Positions 43,958 to 52,352 of a stretch of DNA of 64,000 nt are shown piece by piece; the stretch's first letter is position 1; each line of letters starts with the position of its first letter. The translations under genes and the position numbers were made by a program. Source of the stretch: Lichenibacterium ramalinae (GTDB lineage: Bacteria > Pseudomonadota > Alphaproteobacteria > Rhizobiales > Beijerinckiaceae); the NCBI RefSeq assembly GCF_004137085.1, contig NZ_QYBC01000018.1, forward strand, positions 83,913-147,912. The letters run 5' to 3'. Below the pieces are notes generated by a model. That model had not been told where the DNA came from and ran no database searches. It saw only the letters and a program-made list of their open reading frames with translations.

Positions 43958-44947
43958 ATGTCCGGTCCCGACCTCAACCTTCTGGCGGCGCTCGACGCCC
44001 TCCTGGCGCAGGGCAGCGTGGCGGGTGCCGCCCGGGTGCTCGGCCTCAGCGACTCGGCCATGAGCCGGACCCTGCTGCGCCTGCGCCGGGCGACGGGCGA
44101 CCCGCTGCTGGTGCGGGCGGGCCGCGGGCTCGTGTCGACGCCGCATGCGCTGGCGCTGCGCGAGCGCGTGCGGGCGCTGGCCGCCGAGGCGAGGGCCGTG
44201 CTGCAGCCGGCCGCCCGGGACCTCGACCTCACGGCGCTGGAGCGCGTCTTCACGATCCGCGCCAACGAGGGCTTCGTCGAAAGCTTCGCGGCGCGCTTCG
44301 CCCGGGCGGTGATGGCGGCGGCGCCCGGCGTGCGCATCGCCTTCGCCCCCAAACCCGACAAGGACGTGCGGTTCCTGCGCGAAGGGCTGGTCGACCTCGA
44401 AGTCGGCGTGCTCGGCGAGACCGGGCCGGAGGTGATGATCCAGGCGCTGTTCGAGGACCGGTTCGTCGGCGTCGTCCGGCCGGACCATCCGCTGCTGGCG
44501 GGAGCCGTCACAGCGGCGCGCTATGCCGCCTGCGACCATGTCGTGGCGTCCCGCCGGGGCCGCATGCGCGGCCCGGTCGACGACGCGCTCGCCGGGCTCG
44601 GCCTGGAGCGCCGCGTGAGCCTCGTCGTGCCGAGCTTTCCGGCGGCGCTGGCGGTGGCGGCCGCCTCCGACCTCGTCGGCCTCGTGACGCGGTCCTTCGT
44701 CCGCGCCGGCCACCCCGACCCGGCCGGCGCCGCCGCCGTGCCGGTGCGGGCCTTCGCCCTGCCGGTGGCGACGTCTCCCATCACGGTCTCGCAGATGTGG
44801 CACCCCCGGGCCGATGCCGACCCGGCCCATCGTTGGCTGCGCGGCATGGTGCTGTCGGTGTGCCGGGCGGAGCCGGGGCGGCGGGGGACGGCGGCGGGGA
44901 TGCCTGCCGCCGTCATCGACGGCGCGCGCGGCTCCCGAACCGGATGA
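43958..44947 (+). CDS. LysR-family transcriptional regulator (NodD/SyrM-like branch)
   Basis: A 329-residue LysR protein beginning DLNLLAALDALLAQGSVAGA, with the HTH continuing SDSAMSRTLLRLRRATGDPL, the branch in which many members regulate adjacent efflux or degradation genes. The effector-binding half includes RVFTIRANEGFVESFAARFA and VGVVRPDHPLL. ATG 43958 has GGGAG six bases upstream; the frame is open upstream to 43724 but without conservation. It is divergent from the DHA2 exporter, its probable target. Confidence 0.88.
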   Translation: MSGPDLNLLAALDALLAQGSVAGAARVLGLSDSAMSRTLLRLRRATGDPLLVRAGRGLVSTPHALALRERVRALAAEARAVLQPAARDLDLTALERVFTIRANEGFVESFAARFARAVMAAAPGVRIAFAPKPDKDVRFLREGLVDLEVGVLGETGPEVMIQALFEDRFVGVVRPDHPLLAGAVTAARYAACDHVVASRRGRMRGPVDDALAGLGLERRVSLVVPSFPAALAVAAASDLVGLVTRSFVRAGHPDPAGAAAVPVRAFALPVATSPITVSQMWHPRADADPAHRWLRGMVLSVCRAEPGRRGTAAGMPAAVIDGARGSRTG

Positions 44948-45007
44948 CCCCGAGGACGGCCGTGGCGGCCTTCTGGTCCATGGGGACCTGATCCGCCGGG
45001 GTCGGGC

Positions 45008-45691
45008 TCACGTCACCGGTCCGCCGGGCTCCCGCCGCCAGATTTCGGCCGCCACGCCGCCGTCCATCCGCTCGACCGTCAGCGTGTGGCGGGCCGCATC
45101 CGGGACGCGGTCCGGCACCGTCACCTCGACGACGGCGCCGGCGAGGCCACGCTTCGCCCGCCAGGCCGCGAAGGGGCAGGCGGCCAGCGGCAGGAAGGTG
45201 CCGAGGCCCCGCCGCGGCCCGCCGAAGATCGTGGCGCCGCTGTTGATGGGGCTGAGTTCCATCGTGTCGCCGTGGGCCGCGACGAGGCTCGCCGTGTCGA
45301 ACGTCAGCACCGTCTGGGGCCGGTGCCGGTAGGCCCGCGCGCCGAGCAGGCGGAGCAGGCGCGCCCGCGACGGCCAGAAGAACACCCGTCCGTTCAGCCG
45401 GCGGTACCAGTCTTCGGGCGCCAGCCCATCGTCGAGGCAGCGGCGCAGCGCGGCGTCGCTCATCGGGCCCTGGTCGCGCAGCACGGCCTCGGGCAGGCCC
45501 GGGCCGGACAGCCGCACGCCGGCGGGACGCCGCCGCGCTTCGAGCCCCGCCGCCGCCTCGCCGGCGACGCCGTGCGCCCGGAGCAGGGCCGAGGTCGACA
45601 GCAGGCCGTGCGTCCGGATTGAGGGCCAGGCCCCGTCCTCGGCCATGTGGTAGAGCCGCGGATAGTGCCGGGCCAGCTCCGCCCCCGTCAC
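45008..45691 (-). CDS. DUF7002-like protein coupled to a glycosyltransferase
   Basis: A 227-residue cytosolic protein containing YPRLYHMAEDGAWPSIRTHG, DWYRRLNGRVFFWPSRARLL and TMELSPINSGATIFGG, which I recognise as the family recently called DUF7002; function unknown. The opening motif (H-M-x-E-x-G-x-W-x-S-I) followed by the R-V-F-F-W and S-P-I-N-S-G boxes vaguely recalls ADP-ribosyl-transferase-fold proteins (DarT/Arr-like), but no such activity is shown. The start is GTG 45691, overlapping the glycosyltransferase stop (GTGA), so the two are one transcription unit. Confidence 0.7.
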   Translation of the reverse strand: MTGAELARHYPRLYHMAEDGAWPSIRTHGLLSTSALLRAHGVAGEAAAGLEARRRPAGVRLSGPGLPEAVLRDQGPMSDAALRRCLDDGLAPEDWYRRLNGRVFFWPSRARLLRLLGARAYRHRPQTVLTFDTASLVAAHGDTMELSPINSGATIFGGPRRGLGTFLPLAACPFAAWRAKRGLAGAVVEVTVPDRVPDAARHTLTVERMDGGVAAEIWRREPGGPVT

Positions 45692-46611
45692 GGCTCCAGG
45701 CCGGGCGGGACGCCGAGGCGGCCGAGCAGCCCGTCGCGCAGGCCCGCCAGCATGGGCCGGAGCGCGGCGGCGCGGAACCCGTGGTGGCGGGCGAAGCCCC
45801 AGACCTGCAGGGGCAGGTAGGCGAGCTGCTTCAGCTTCCACGTCAGCGGCACGTGGCGCAGGCGGAAGCCGTAGACGGTGTTGCGCAGGTAGGTGCCCAT
45901 GCGGAACGGGCGCTGGTCCGGCATGGTGAGGCCGAAGCCGAGCGGGATGGTGCCGGAGCCCACCGTGTGTTCCATCGGCAGCGCGCCGGCCAGCCAGCAG
46001 CTGAAGCCGCGCCGCCAGGCGCGGAAGCACCATTCGACGTCGATGGCGTCGATGAAGAAGTCCGCCCGGAACAGGCCGGTCTCGCGCAGGATCCTGAGGT
46101 TGAACAGCGTGCCCGACGTCGGCAGGAAGTCGACCGGGACCAGCGTGCCCCCGTCCTCGGCCCCGCCCCGGGCGCGGTAGCGCGGCGCCTTGGAGGCGCC
46201 CGCTGCCCCGCCGCCCGGCACCACCAGCCGCGGCGCGATGGCGGCGGGGTTGCGCCGCAGCGCTTCGAGACGCCCGAAGGCGTCGCCGAGCTGCGGCACC
46301 AGGCCGGGCCAGGGGCGCGAATCCTGGTCGAACAGCACGAGCCGCTCGAACCCCTCGCGGCTCGCCGCGAGCGCGATGACGTTGAGGCCCACCCCCACGC
46401 CGAGGTTCGAGCCGGCCTCGATCGCCGCCAGCCGGGGATAGTCGGCCAGCACCATCTCGAGCGCGGGGTCGAGCGGGGCGTTGTTGAACAGGTAGATGCG
46501 GTCGACGTCGCGGCTGAGCACGGCGACGAGGTCGAGCAGCAGCGCCGGGTCCGGATGGAAGGACACGATGCCGGCGGCGACCGGGGCGCGTTCGGCGGCG
46601 TCCTGCGTCAT
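45688..46611 (-). CDS. Glycosyltransferase family 2 protein (rhamnosyltransferase-like)
   Basis: A 307-residue GT-A glycosyltransferase. The beginning is AGIVSFHPDPALLLDLV with a nucleotide-sugar pocket, then IEAGSNLGVGVGLNVIAL, the DxD-like DQD at 95-97 in LVLFDQDSRP, and the acceptor-side FIDAIDVEWCFRAWRRG. This pattern is typical of dTDP-rhamnosyltransferases for O-antigen or exopolysaccharide. ATG 46611 has GGGAG just before. No other polysaccharide genes are adjacent; the next gene downstream is the DUF7002-like gene. Confidence 0.87.
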   Translation of the reverse strand: MTQDAAERAPVAAGIVSFHPDPALLLDLVAVLSRDVDRIYLFNNAPLDPALEMVLADYPRLAAIEAGSNLGVGVGLNVIALAASREGFERLVLFDQDSRPWPGLVPQLGDAFGRLEALRRNPAAIAPRLVVPGGGAAGASKAPRYRARGGAEDGGTLVPVDFLPTSGTLFNLRILRETGLFRADFFIDAIDVEWCFRAWRRGFSCWLAGALPMEHTVGSGTIPLGFGLTMPDQRPFRMGTYLRNTVYGFRLRHVPLTWKLKQLAYLPLQVWGFARHHGFRAAALRPMLAGLRDGLLGRLGVPPGLEP

Positions 46612-46636
46612 GGGGCTCCCCCGTGGCGGCGGGCCG

Positions 46637-49510
46637 TCAGGCGGCCTCGCTCGCGGCACCGACCAGGCGGCGGGCCTCCGCCGCCGTGATGGCCTGGCCG
46701 AAGGCAAAGCCCTGCGCGTATTCGCAGCCGAGCTGGCTCAGCTCGATCACGTCGCTTTCCGATTCCGCTCCCTCGGCCACCACCTCCATGCCGAGGTCGT
46801 GGGCGAGGCCCACGATGGAGCGCAGGATGATGGGCCGCGATCCCTTGCCGTTCTGGCGCACGAAGCTCTGGTCGATCTTGATCGTGTCGAAGGGGAAGCG
46901 CTGCAGGTAGCTCAGCGACGAATAGCCGGTGCCGAAGTCGTCGAGCGACAGGCCCGCCCCGAGGTCCCGGATGCGGCCCAGCATCTTGGCGGCATATTCC
47001 GGGTTCTCCATGACGAGGCTCTCGGTCAGCTCGAGCTTCAGGGAGTTGCGCAGCACGCCCGACCGCGTCAGCACCGACTTCACGTCGCCGAGGAGGTCGT
47101 GGCGCAGCAGCTGGCGCGACGACACGTTCACGCTGGCGTAGATCGGCGGATACACGTCGAGCGCCGCCTGCCAGGCCGCGAGCTCCCGGGCGGTGCGGTC
47201 GAGGGCGAAGATCCCGAGGTCGACGATGAGCCCGGTCTGCTCGGCGACCGGGATGAAGTCCGACGGCGGGACGTTGCCGAGCCGCGGATGCGTCCAGCGC
47301 AGCAGGGCTTCGAACCCCGCGATCGTGCGGTCCTCGAGCCGGACGATCGGCTGGAAATGCACCTTGAGTTCGTTGCGCTCCACGGCGCGGCGCAGGTCCG
47401 CCTCCAGCGTCACGCGCTCGCCCCGCACGGCCCGCATGGCGGGGCGGAACACCTCGATCCTGTCGCCGCCGGCGCGCTTGGCATGCGCCATGGCCACCTC
47501 GGCATCCTGCAGCATGGTTTCGCGCTTGGCATGGACGCCGGGATCGAAGGGCGCGAGCCCGCCCGAGCAGGTGAGGGCGATCTCGTGGTCGCCGAAGGTG
47601 ATGGGGGTGGCGAGCGTGCGCCGCAGCGTGTCGGCCAGGGCCTGCACGGCGTCGATGTTCTGCTCCGACATGATGATGAAGGCGAACTGGTCGCCGCCGA
47701 TGCGCGCCATCGTGTCCTGCTGGCGCAGCAGGCGGCCCAGCCGGCGCGCCAGGGTCAGCAGGATCGAATCGCCCACCGAGGGGCCGACCTGGTCGTTGAC
47801 GGCCTTGAACCGGTCGACGTCGATGGTGATGACGGAGGGCCGCGCCGCGCCGGCCGACTGGCCCATGGTGAGGGCGGCGTCGAGGCGGTCGAAGAACAGT
47901 TCCCGGTTCGGCAGGCCGGTCAGGTTGTCGTGCACGGCATCGTGCAGCAGCCGCTCCTCCGCCACCTTGCTGTCGGTGCAGTCGCTGAGCGTGCCGACGA
48001 CCCGCACCACCTCGCCGTCCTGGCCGACGACCGGGCGGGCCTTGAGGCTGTACCAGAAGTAGTGGCCGTCGGCGGCGCGCAGGCGGAAGTGATGGGAGAT
48101 GCGGCCGCAGCGCTGCTCCAGCACCGTGTCGAGCGAGGCGCGGTAGCGCTCGCGGTCGAAGCCGTGCAGCAGGTCGAACCAGCCGGAGGCCGGCCCCTCG
48201 AGGCTGCCGCGCTTGAGGCCGAGCTGGTGCTCGATCTCCGGGCTGACGTAGATGCGGTCGGCATCGACGTCCCAGTCGAAGATGATGTCGCCCGAGCCCG
48301 TCAGCGCCAGGGCCTTGCGCTCCGAATCCGAGACCGCGCCGTGACCGAGGCCCGAGCCCGCGAAGGCGTTCTGCATGATGGTGAAGCCGATCAGCATCAC
48401 CAGCAGCACGAGCCCGCCCATCAGGGCCGGCGACACGAGGTCGTTGGACAGGCTGCCCTCGACCGTGAAGCCCGCCGCCGTCACCCACATGGACAGGAGG
48501 AACCAGGTGGGGATCAGCATCACGGCCCGGTCGTAGCCGTGGGTCGACAGGTAGAGCACCAGGATCAGGCCGATGCCGGCGACGGCCGCCAGCGTGATAC
48601 GGGCGACGCCCGCCGCCACGGGCGCGTCGTAGAGCGCGAAGCCCACCAGCGCCGCCAGGAACACGATCCAGGCCGCCCCGATGTGCCCGTAGCGCACGTG
48701 CCAGCGGTTGAGGTGCAGATAGGCGAACAGGAAGACGAAGAGCGTCGCCGCCAGCACGGCCTCGGCCACGGCGCGCGACACCCGGTCGGCGTCGCCGCCC
48801 ACGGCGAAGAGCCGGTGCCAGAAGCCGAAGTCGATGCAGACATAGGCCAGCACCGCCCAGGCGAGCGCCGCAGCGGCCGGGAAGATCACGGCGCCCCGCA
48901 CCACGAAGACGATGGTGAGGAACAGCGCCAACAGCCCGGCGATGCCGATCACGATCCCCTTGAACAGGGTCAGGTTGGTGATCTGATCCTTGTAGGCGTC
49001 AGGCGCCCACAGGGTGAGCTGCGGCAGGTTGGGGGTGCGCAGCTCCGCCACGTAGGTGACGGTGGCGCCGGGGTCCAGCGTGACGCGGAAGATGTCGGCG
49101 TCGGGGCTGTCCTGGGTTTCGGGGGAAAAGCCCTGGCTGGCCGTGATGGCCGAGATGCGGGTCGCCCCGAGGTCCGGCCAGACGAGGCCGGAACCGACGA
49201 GGCGGAAGTGCGGCGCCACCAGCAGCCGCTCGATCTGCTCGTCCGTGTCGTTGGTGAGGGCGAAGACGATCCAGTTGGGCTTGGTGCCGCTCTGCTTGGC
49301 ACCCACCTCGATGCGCCGGACGATGCCGTCCGGCCCCGGGGCGGTGGAGATCTGGATGCGGTCACCCTGGCCGGTGAAGCGCTCCACCACCGGGGTGAGG
49401 TCCACGGCCGTGCTGTCCAGCGAGACGCGGACCGCCTCGACGGCGCGGGCGGGCCGGTGCGGCACCAGGCACAGCAGGGCCAAGACGATCAGGAGGATGG
49501 GACGACGCAC
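46637..49510 (-). CDS. Membrane PAS-GGDEF-EAL protein with degenerate GGDEF motif
   Basis: A 957-residue protein. It has a signal peptide or first helix (residues 1-23), an extracytoplasmic beta-rich domain (about 25-180), seven to eight membrane helices (about 183-385), a PAS domain (about 395-515), GGDEF (about 525-690) and EAL (about 700-945). The architecture recalls 7TMR-DISM receptors. The GGDEF signature is GGDQF (605-609), lacking the catalytic acidic residue. The EAL domain has EAL at 734-736 and DDFGTGYSSLSYLQRF and looks active. A cyclic-di-GMP phosphodiesterase with a regulatory GGDEF is likely. GTG 49510 begins the hydrophobic leader; the longer frame upstream is low-complexity. 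Confidence 0.9.
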   Translation of the reverse strand: MRRPILLIVLALLCLVPHRPARAVEAVRVSLDSTAVDLTPVVERFTGQGDRIQISTAPGPDGIVRRIEVGAKQSGTKPNWIVFALTNDTDEQIERLLVAPHFRLVGSGLVWPDLGATRISAITASQGFSPETQDSPDADIFRVTLDPGATVTYVAELRTPNLPQLTLWAPDAYKDQITNLTLFKGIVIGIAGLLALFLTIVFVVRGAVIFPAAAALAWAVLAYVCIDFGFWHRLFAVGGDADRVSRAVAEAVLAATLFVFLFAYLHLNRWHVRYGHIGAAWIVFLAALVGFALYDAPVAAGVARITLAAVAGIGLILVLYLSTHGYDRAVMLIPTWFLLSMWVTAAGFTVEGSLSNDLVSPALMGGLVLLVMLIGFTIMQNAFAGSGLGHGAVSDSERKALALTGSGDIIFDWDVDADRIYVSPEIEHQLGLKRGSLEGPASGWFDLLHGFDRERYRASLDTVLEQRCGRISHHFRLRAADGHYFWYSLKARPVVGQDGEVVRVVGTLSDCTDSKVAEERLLHDAVHDNLTGLPNRELFFDRLDAALTMGQSAGAARPSVITIDVDRFKAVNDQVGPSVGDSILLTLARRLGRLLRQQDTMARIGGDQFAFIIMSEQNIDAVQALADTLRRTLATPITFGDHEIALTCSGGLAPFDPGVHAKRETMLQDAEVAMAHAKRAGGDRIEVFRPAMRAVRGERVTLEADLRRAVERNELKVHFQPIVRLEDRTIAGFEALLRWTHPRLGNVPPSDFIPVAEQTGLIVDLGIFALDRTARELAAWQAALDVYPPIYASVNVSSRQLLRHDLLGDVKSVLTRSGVLRNSLKLELTESLVMENPEYAAKMLGRIRDLGAGLSLDDFGTGYSSLSYLQRFPFDTIKIDQSFVRQNGKGSRPIILRSIVGLAHDLGMEVVAEGAESESDVIELSQLGCEYAQGFAFGQAITAAEARRLVGAASEAA

Positions 49511-49817
49511 GGCACCTGGACGGGGTGGGACTGACAAAGGGGGGCGGCCCACGCCGCAGCGGGGCGGATGACTCCGTTTCCCCCCAGACCGCGTCGGCCG
49601 CTTCAGCTCTTCCGGTCGGCCCGCGCAGCGATGAGGCGTCCCCACTCCCAGGCAATGACGGCTTCGGCCACCCCTCGGCCGCCCTCGCCGAGGCTGCGGG
49701 GCACGAAGCCGCCACCGTGTTGGGGAGCCGGAGCCCGACCGTCGGCGCGAAACGTCCATGGAGTGGTAAAGGCTGAGGGAAGAGAGCGCAAGGCGAAGCT
49801 CCCGCCGGCCCACCGGC
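49511..49817. other. Intergenic region with no recognised gene
   Basis: About 307 bases between two minus-strand genes. The minus strand is translatable (PRSLGEGGRGVAEAVIAWEW) but has no start with a ribosome site, and the sequence resembles dispersed intergenic filler common in high-GC genomes. I see no hairpin with a T-run and no RNA gene. Confidence 0.4.
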
Positions 49818-50648
49818 TCAGGCCGGGGAGAGCCGGAAGCCGCGGCCGTCCGGCGCGACGCGGGCGAAGCCGGGCAGGTGGGCGCCTCCCATCACCCAGC
49901 CCTCCGCGGTGACGCGGTCCAGGATGGCCCGGCGCGTCTGCGCGGCCCGGGCGGGGTCGAGGTCGAAGATCAAGCCGACCTCGGGGTCCCCGGCCTGGAG
50001 GTCGGCCAGGTGGAGCGCGTCGGCCAGGAGCAGCAGCGCCGCCGCGCCGGGGCGCCCCGGCGTGACCAGATAGCCGCCCTGGCCGGGGGTGTGGCCCGGA
50101 AGGGGCAGGAGGTCCAAGCCCGCCGTCACGGGGCCGAAGGGCAGGGCGACGAGCCGCGTGCCATAGGCGGTGGCGACCCGGCGCGCGACGTCGAAGGCGC
50201 CCTGCCGCGGGGCGGCCACGCGGGCGCGCTCGGCCGGGTCTGAGAAGAAGGCGAGGTCGGCCGCCGGCACCATCACCTCGGCCCGTGGAAAATAGGCGGC
50301 CTCGCCGTCGAGCAGGCCGAGGGCATGGTCGCCGTGGAGGTGCGTCAGGTAAACCCGGTCGACCGCTTCCGGCGCGACGCCCTGCGCGGCGAGCGCGGTC
50401 CGGGCGAGGCCGAGGCTCGGGCCCCAACTCGGCCCGGTGCCGGCGTCCACGAGCTCGATGCCGCGCGGCCCGCGCAGCAGGGCGACGTTGACGTCCATCC
50501 GCAACGGCCGGTCGCCCCAGGCCGCCTGTGCGGCGGCCCGGGCCGCATCGCCGCCCGTGTGGATCAAGGCGTCGCGGCCGGTCTCGAAGATCCCGTCGGA
50601 CAGCAGCACGACGCGCGTGTCGCCGATGTCGATGTCGCGCGACGCCAT
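49818..50648 (-). CDS. MBL-fold metallo-hydrolase
   Basis: A 276-residue metallo-beta-lactamase-fold enzyme. The zinc motif HLHGDH spans residues 103-108 (H103, H105, D107, H108), and PGHTPGQGG supplies the next His. LLLADALHLADL probably provides the bridging Asp. The arrangement and length resemble the lactonase/quorum-quenching and SoxH-like group of MBL hydrolases, but the substrate is unknown. No signal peptide is present. It starts at ATG 50648, 31 bases downstream of the small hypothetical gene, so they may share a transcript. Confidence 0.87.
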   Translation of the reverse strand: MASRDIDIGDTRVVLLSDGIFETGRDALIHTGGDAARAAAQAAWGDRPLRMDVNVALLRGPRGIELVDAGTGPSWGPSLGLARTALAAQGVAPEAVDRVYLTHLHGDHALGLLDGEAAYFPRAEVMVPAADLAFFSDPAERARVAAPRQGAFDVARRVATAYGTRLVALPFGPVTAGLDLLPLPGHTPGQGGYLVTPGRPGAAALLLLADALHLADLQAGDPEVGLIFDLDPARAAQTRRAILDRVTAEGWVMGGAHLPGFARVAPDGRGFRLSPA

Positions 50649-50679
50649 CGCTTCCCCCCTCGCAGGCCGACGGCCGCCG

Positions 50680-50886
50680 TCAGCGCAGCTTGCGCTGCAA
50701 CTTCCTGTTGGACTTCAGCAGGTCTTCGACCGCGGTGCTGTGGGTCTCGGAGAGTTCCAGCATGTAGTGCACGGCGTTGAACATGGCGTCGTCGAACGGG
50801 TCGAGTTCCGTCCGGTCCCTGGCGGCCATCATGGCATCGCGCAGCGCCGTGAGCTTTTCCCGAACCGCAGCACCATTGTAGAACAT
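50680..50886 (-). CDS. Small hypothetical helical protein
   Basis: A 68-residue protein from ATG 50886 with AAGG about nine bases upstream. The sequence is almost entirely helical and amphipathic (VREKLTALRDAMMAARDRTE, then FDDAMFNAVHYMLELSETHS) with a basic end (KSNRKLQRKLR). I do not recognise the family. The ORF extends upstream to 51003 in a low-quality stretch that I exclude. Confidence 0.55.
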   Translation of the reverse strand: MFYNGAAVREKLTALRDAMMAARDRTELDPFDDAMFNAVHYMLELSETHSTAVEDLLKSNRKLQRKLR

Positions 50887-51151
50887 GCACGTCGCCTTTG
50901 GCCATGAGCCGGTTGCAGAGATCGCGGCGCTTCCGCCGACCGACCGGCAGGGCGAGGGAACGGCTTCGCCCGGCCCGGATCTCCCAGGGCTTTTGTACGG
51001 CATCGCTTCGGGACGTCAAATGCTCGCCTGAGGGCGACGGCCGGCGGGCCGCCGTCCCGCCGCCTGCGTGGCGGACTCGGGCCGCGGTGTCCTTGGAACA
51101 GCGGGATAGGGCCTTCCCCGGGGAAGCGCCCGAACCGGCCCCGCGCCGGGT

Positions 51152-51637
51152 CTACTTGCGGCGCAGCCGGATGATGACGTCGACCCGGTCGATCTCCATG
51201 CCGGGAGGGGCGTCGGGCAAGGCGCTCACCTCGATGTGCGAGCCCGGGATGTCGACGAGGGCGTTGGTGTCCTCGACGAGGAAATGGTGATGGTTCGACA
51301 GGTTGGTGTCGAAATAGGTCTTGGACCCGTCGACCGCGATTTCGCGCAGCAGCCCCGCCTCGGTGAACTGGTGCAGGGTGTTGTAGACCGTGGCCAGCGA
51401 GATGGCGACGCGTGCGCCGGTCGCTTCCTCGTAGAGCTTCTCCGCCGTGATATGACGATCGCCCTTGGCGAAGAGCAGCCAGCCCAGCGCGACCCGCTGG
51501 CGCGTGGGACGCAGGCCGGCCTGCCGCAGCTTCGTCCGCAGATCGTGGACGGGGCAGCCGTGCAGGTGCCCGCCCGCATTGGCCTGAACGGCTGCGGCGG
51601 ACGACGGGATCTTGGAAGCGATGAAAGGCTGGGGCAT
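51152..51637 (-). CDS. irr: Iron response regulator Irr (Fur family)
   Basis: A 161-residue Fur-family protein. The winged helix contains LRQAGLRPTRQRVALGWLLF and SLATVYNTLHQFTEAGLL. Irr-specific marks are the haem-regulatory-like motif GCPVHD at residues 27-32 (Bradyrhizobium has GCPWHD) and the triple His at 116-118 in LSNHHHF. Irr controls haem synthesis and iron homeostasis in Hyphomicrobiales and is degraded or inactivated on haem binding. ATG 51637 is the start; a shorter N-terminus would lose the haem motif. The gene stands alone; the 252 bases upstream contain its promoter. Confidence 0.93.
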   Translation of the reverse strand: MPQPFIASKIPSSAAAVQANAGGHLHGCPVHDLRTKLRQAGLRPTRQRVALGWLLFAKGDRHITAEKLYEEATGARVAISLATVYNTLHQFTEAGLLREIAVDGSKTYFDTNLSNHHHFLVEDTNALVDIPGSHIEVSALPDAPPGMEIDRVDVIIRLRRK

Positions 51638-51889
51638 CAGGGGTCAATATACCGGATTGGTCGTCCAGCATAGGGAGGTCGGGCGCGGACCGCAACTCCG
51701 GGGCTGGCCGGCGCCCCGGCAGGCGGGCGCCCCCGAGGGCGACGGCGAGCCTGCTGACGTGGCGGGCTGGCACAGTCAAGCGAAACTTCGACAATTTCAA
51801 CAGCCATCAGGAACCCTGGGCCACGTGCGGCATTGATCCTCCGAACGCACGGAACGGGCGGTCGACGGCATCGGACAGGGTTCAGGAAC

Positions 51890-52135
51890 ATGGTCGCCAC
51901 CCATCATTCGGCTCAGCGGGGCATCGTCGGTTTCTCGGCGAAGGTCGACGGCATCGCTGCCCGGCGTCAGCTTCGCATGTCGGTCGGCGTCGTCGCCATG
52001 CTGGCGGTCGGCATCGTGTCGGCGGCCGTGACGGTCGGCCCCCATCCCATGTCGGCCAAGCGCGACGTGCTGTCGATGAAGCCCGTCTCCGCCCTGCACG
52101 CCGACAGTGACGTGGTCGGCGCCAGGCCGATCTGA
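51890..52135 (+). CDS. Small single-helix membrane or exported protein
   Basis: An 81-residue protein from ATG 51890 with a basic N-terminus and one hydrophobic helix (MSVGVVAMLAVGIVSAAVTV, about 37-56). The polar end (SALHADSDVVGARP) shows no motif. An AGGG lies about nine bases upstream. It ends 53 bases before a strong terminator hairpin, which supports transcription of a short mRNA here. Family not recognised. Confidence 0.55.
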   Translation: MVATHHSAQRGIVGFSAKVDGIAARRQLRMSVGVVAMLAVGIVSAAVTVGPHPMSAKRDVLSMKPVSALHADSDVVGARPI

Positions 52136-52188
52136 CGCTGCGGCGGGGCGCGCCACCGGCCCACTCCCGAAGTCGACGCGATACGATG

Positions 52189-52215
52189 AAGGCCGGACAT
52201 CTGTCCGGCCTTTTT
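52189..52215 (+). terminator. Rho-independent terminator
   Basis: AGGCCGGACA (52190-52199), a two-base centre TC and TGTCCGGCCT (52202-52211) form a long perfect stem, extended by A-T pairs and followed by a run of five T. This is the clearest intrinsic terminator in the window. It ends the small membrane-protein transcript before the phosphoesterase gene. Confidence 0.85.
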
Positions 52216-52352
52216 GCATGGCGGCGAGGCCGCGCCGTTCCGCATCGGCAAAGGCTCGCCCCGGGCCGATTTTTCGATTGCAAATCCGGGTCGTATGCTC
52301 GCATGACGTTAGTCACGCGGGTTCGGTCCCGCCTGGCTCTGGGCGAGGAACG

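Noticed and set aside
49525..49776. Candidate small gene in the 49511-49817 gap
   Set aside because: No ribosome site, no conserved motif, and both strands are open simply because of base composition.
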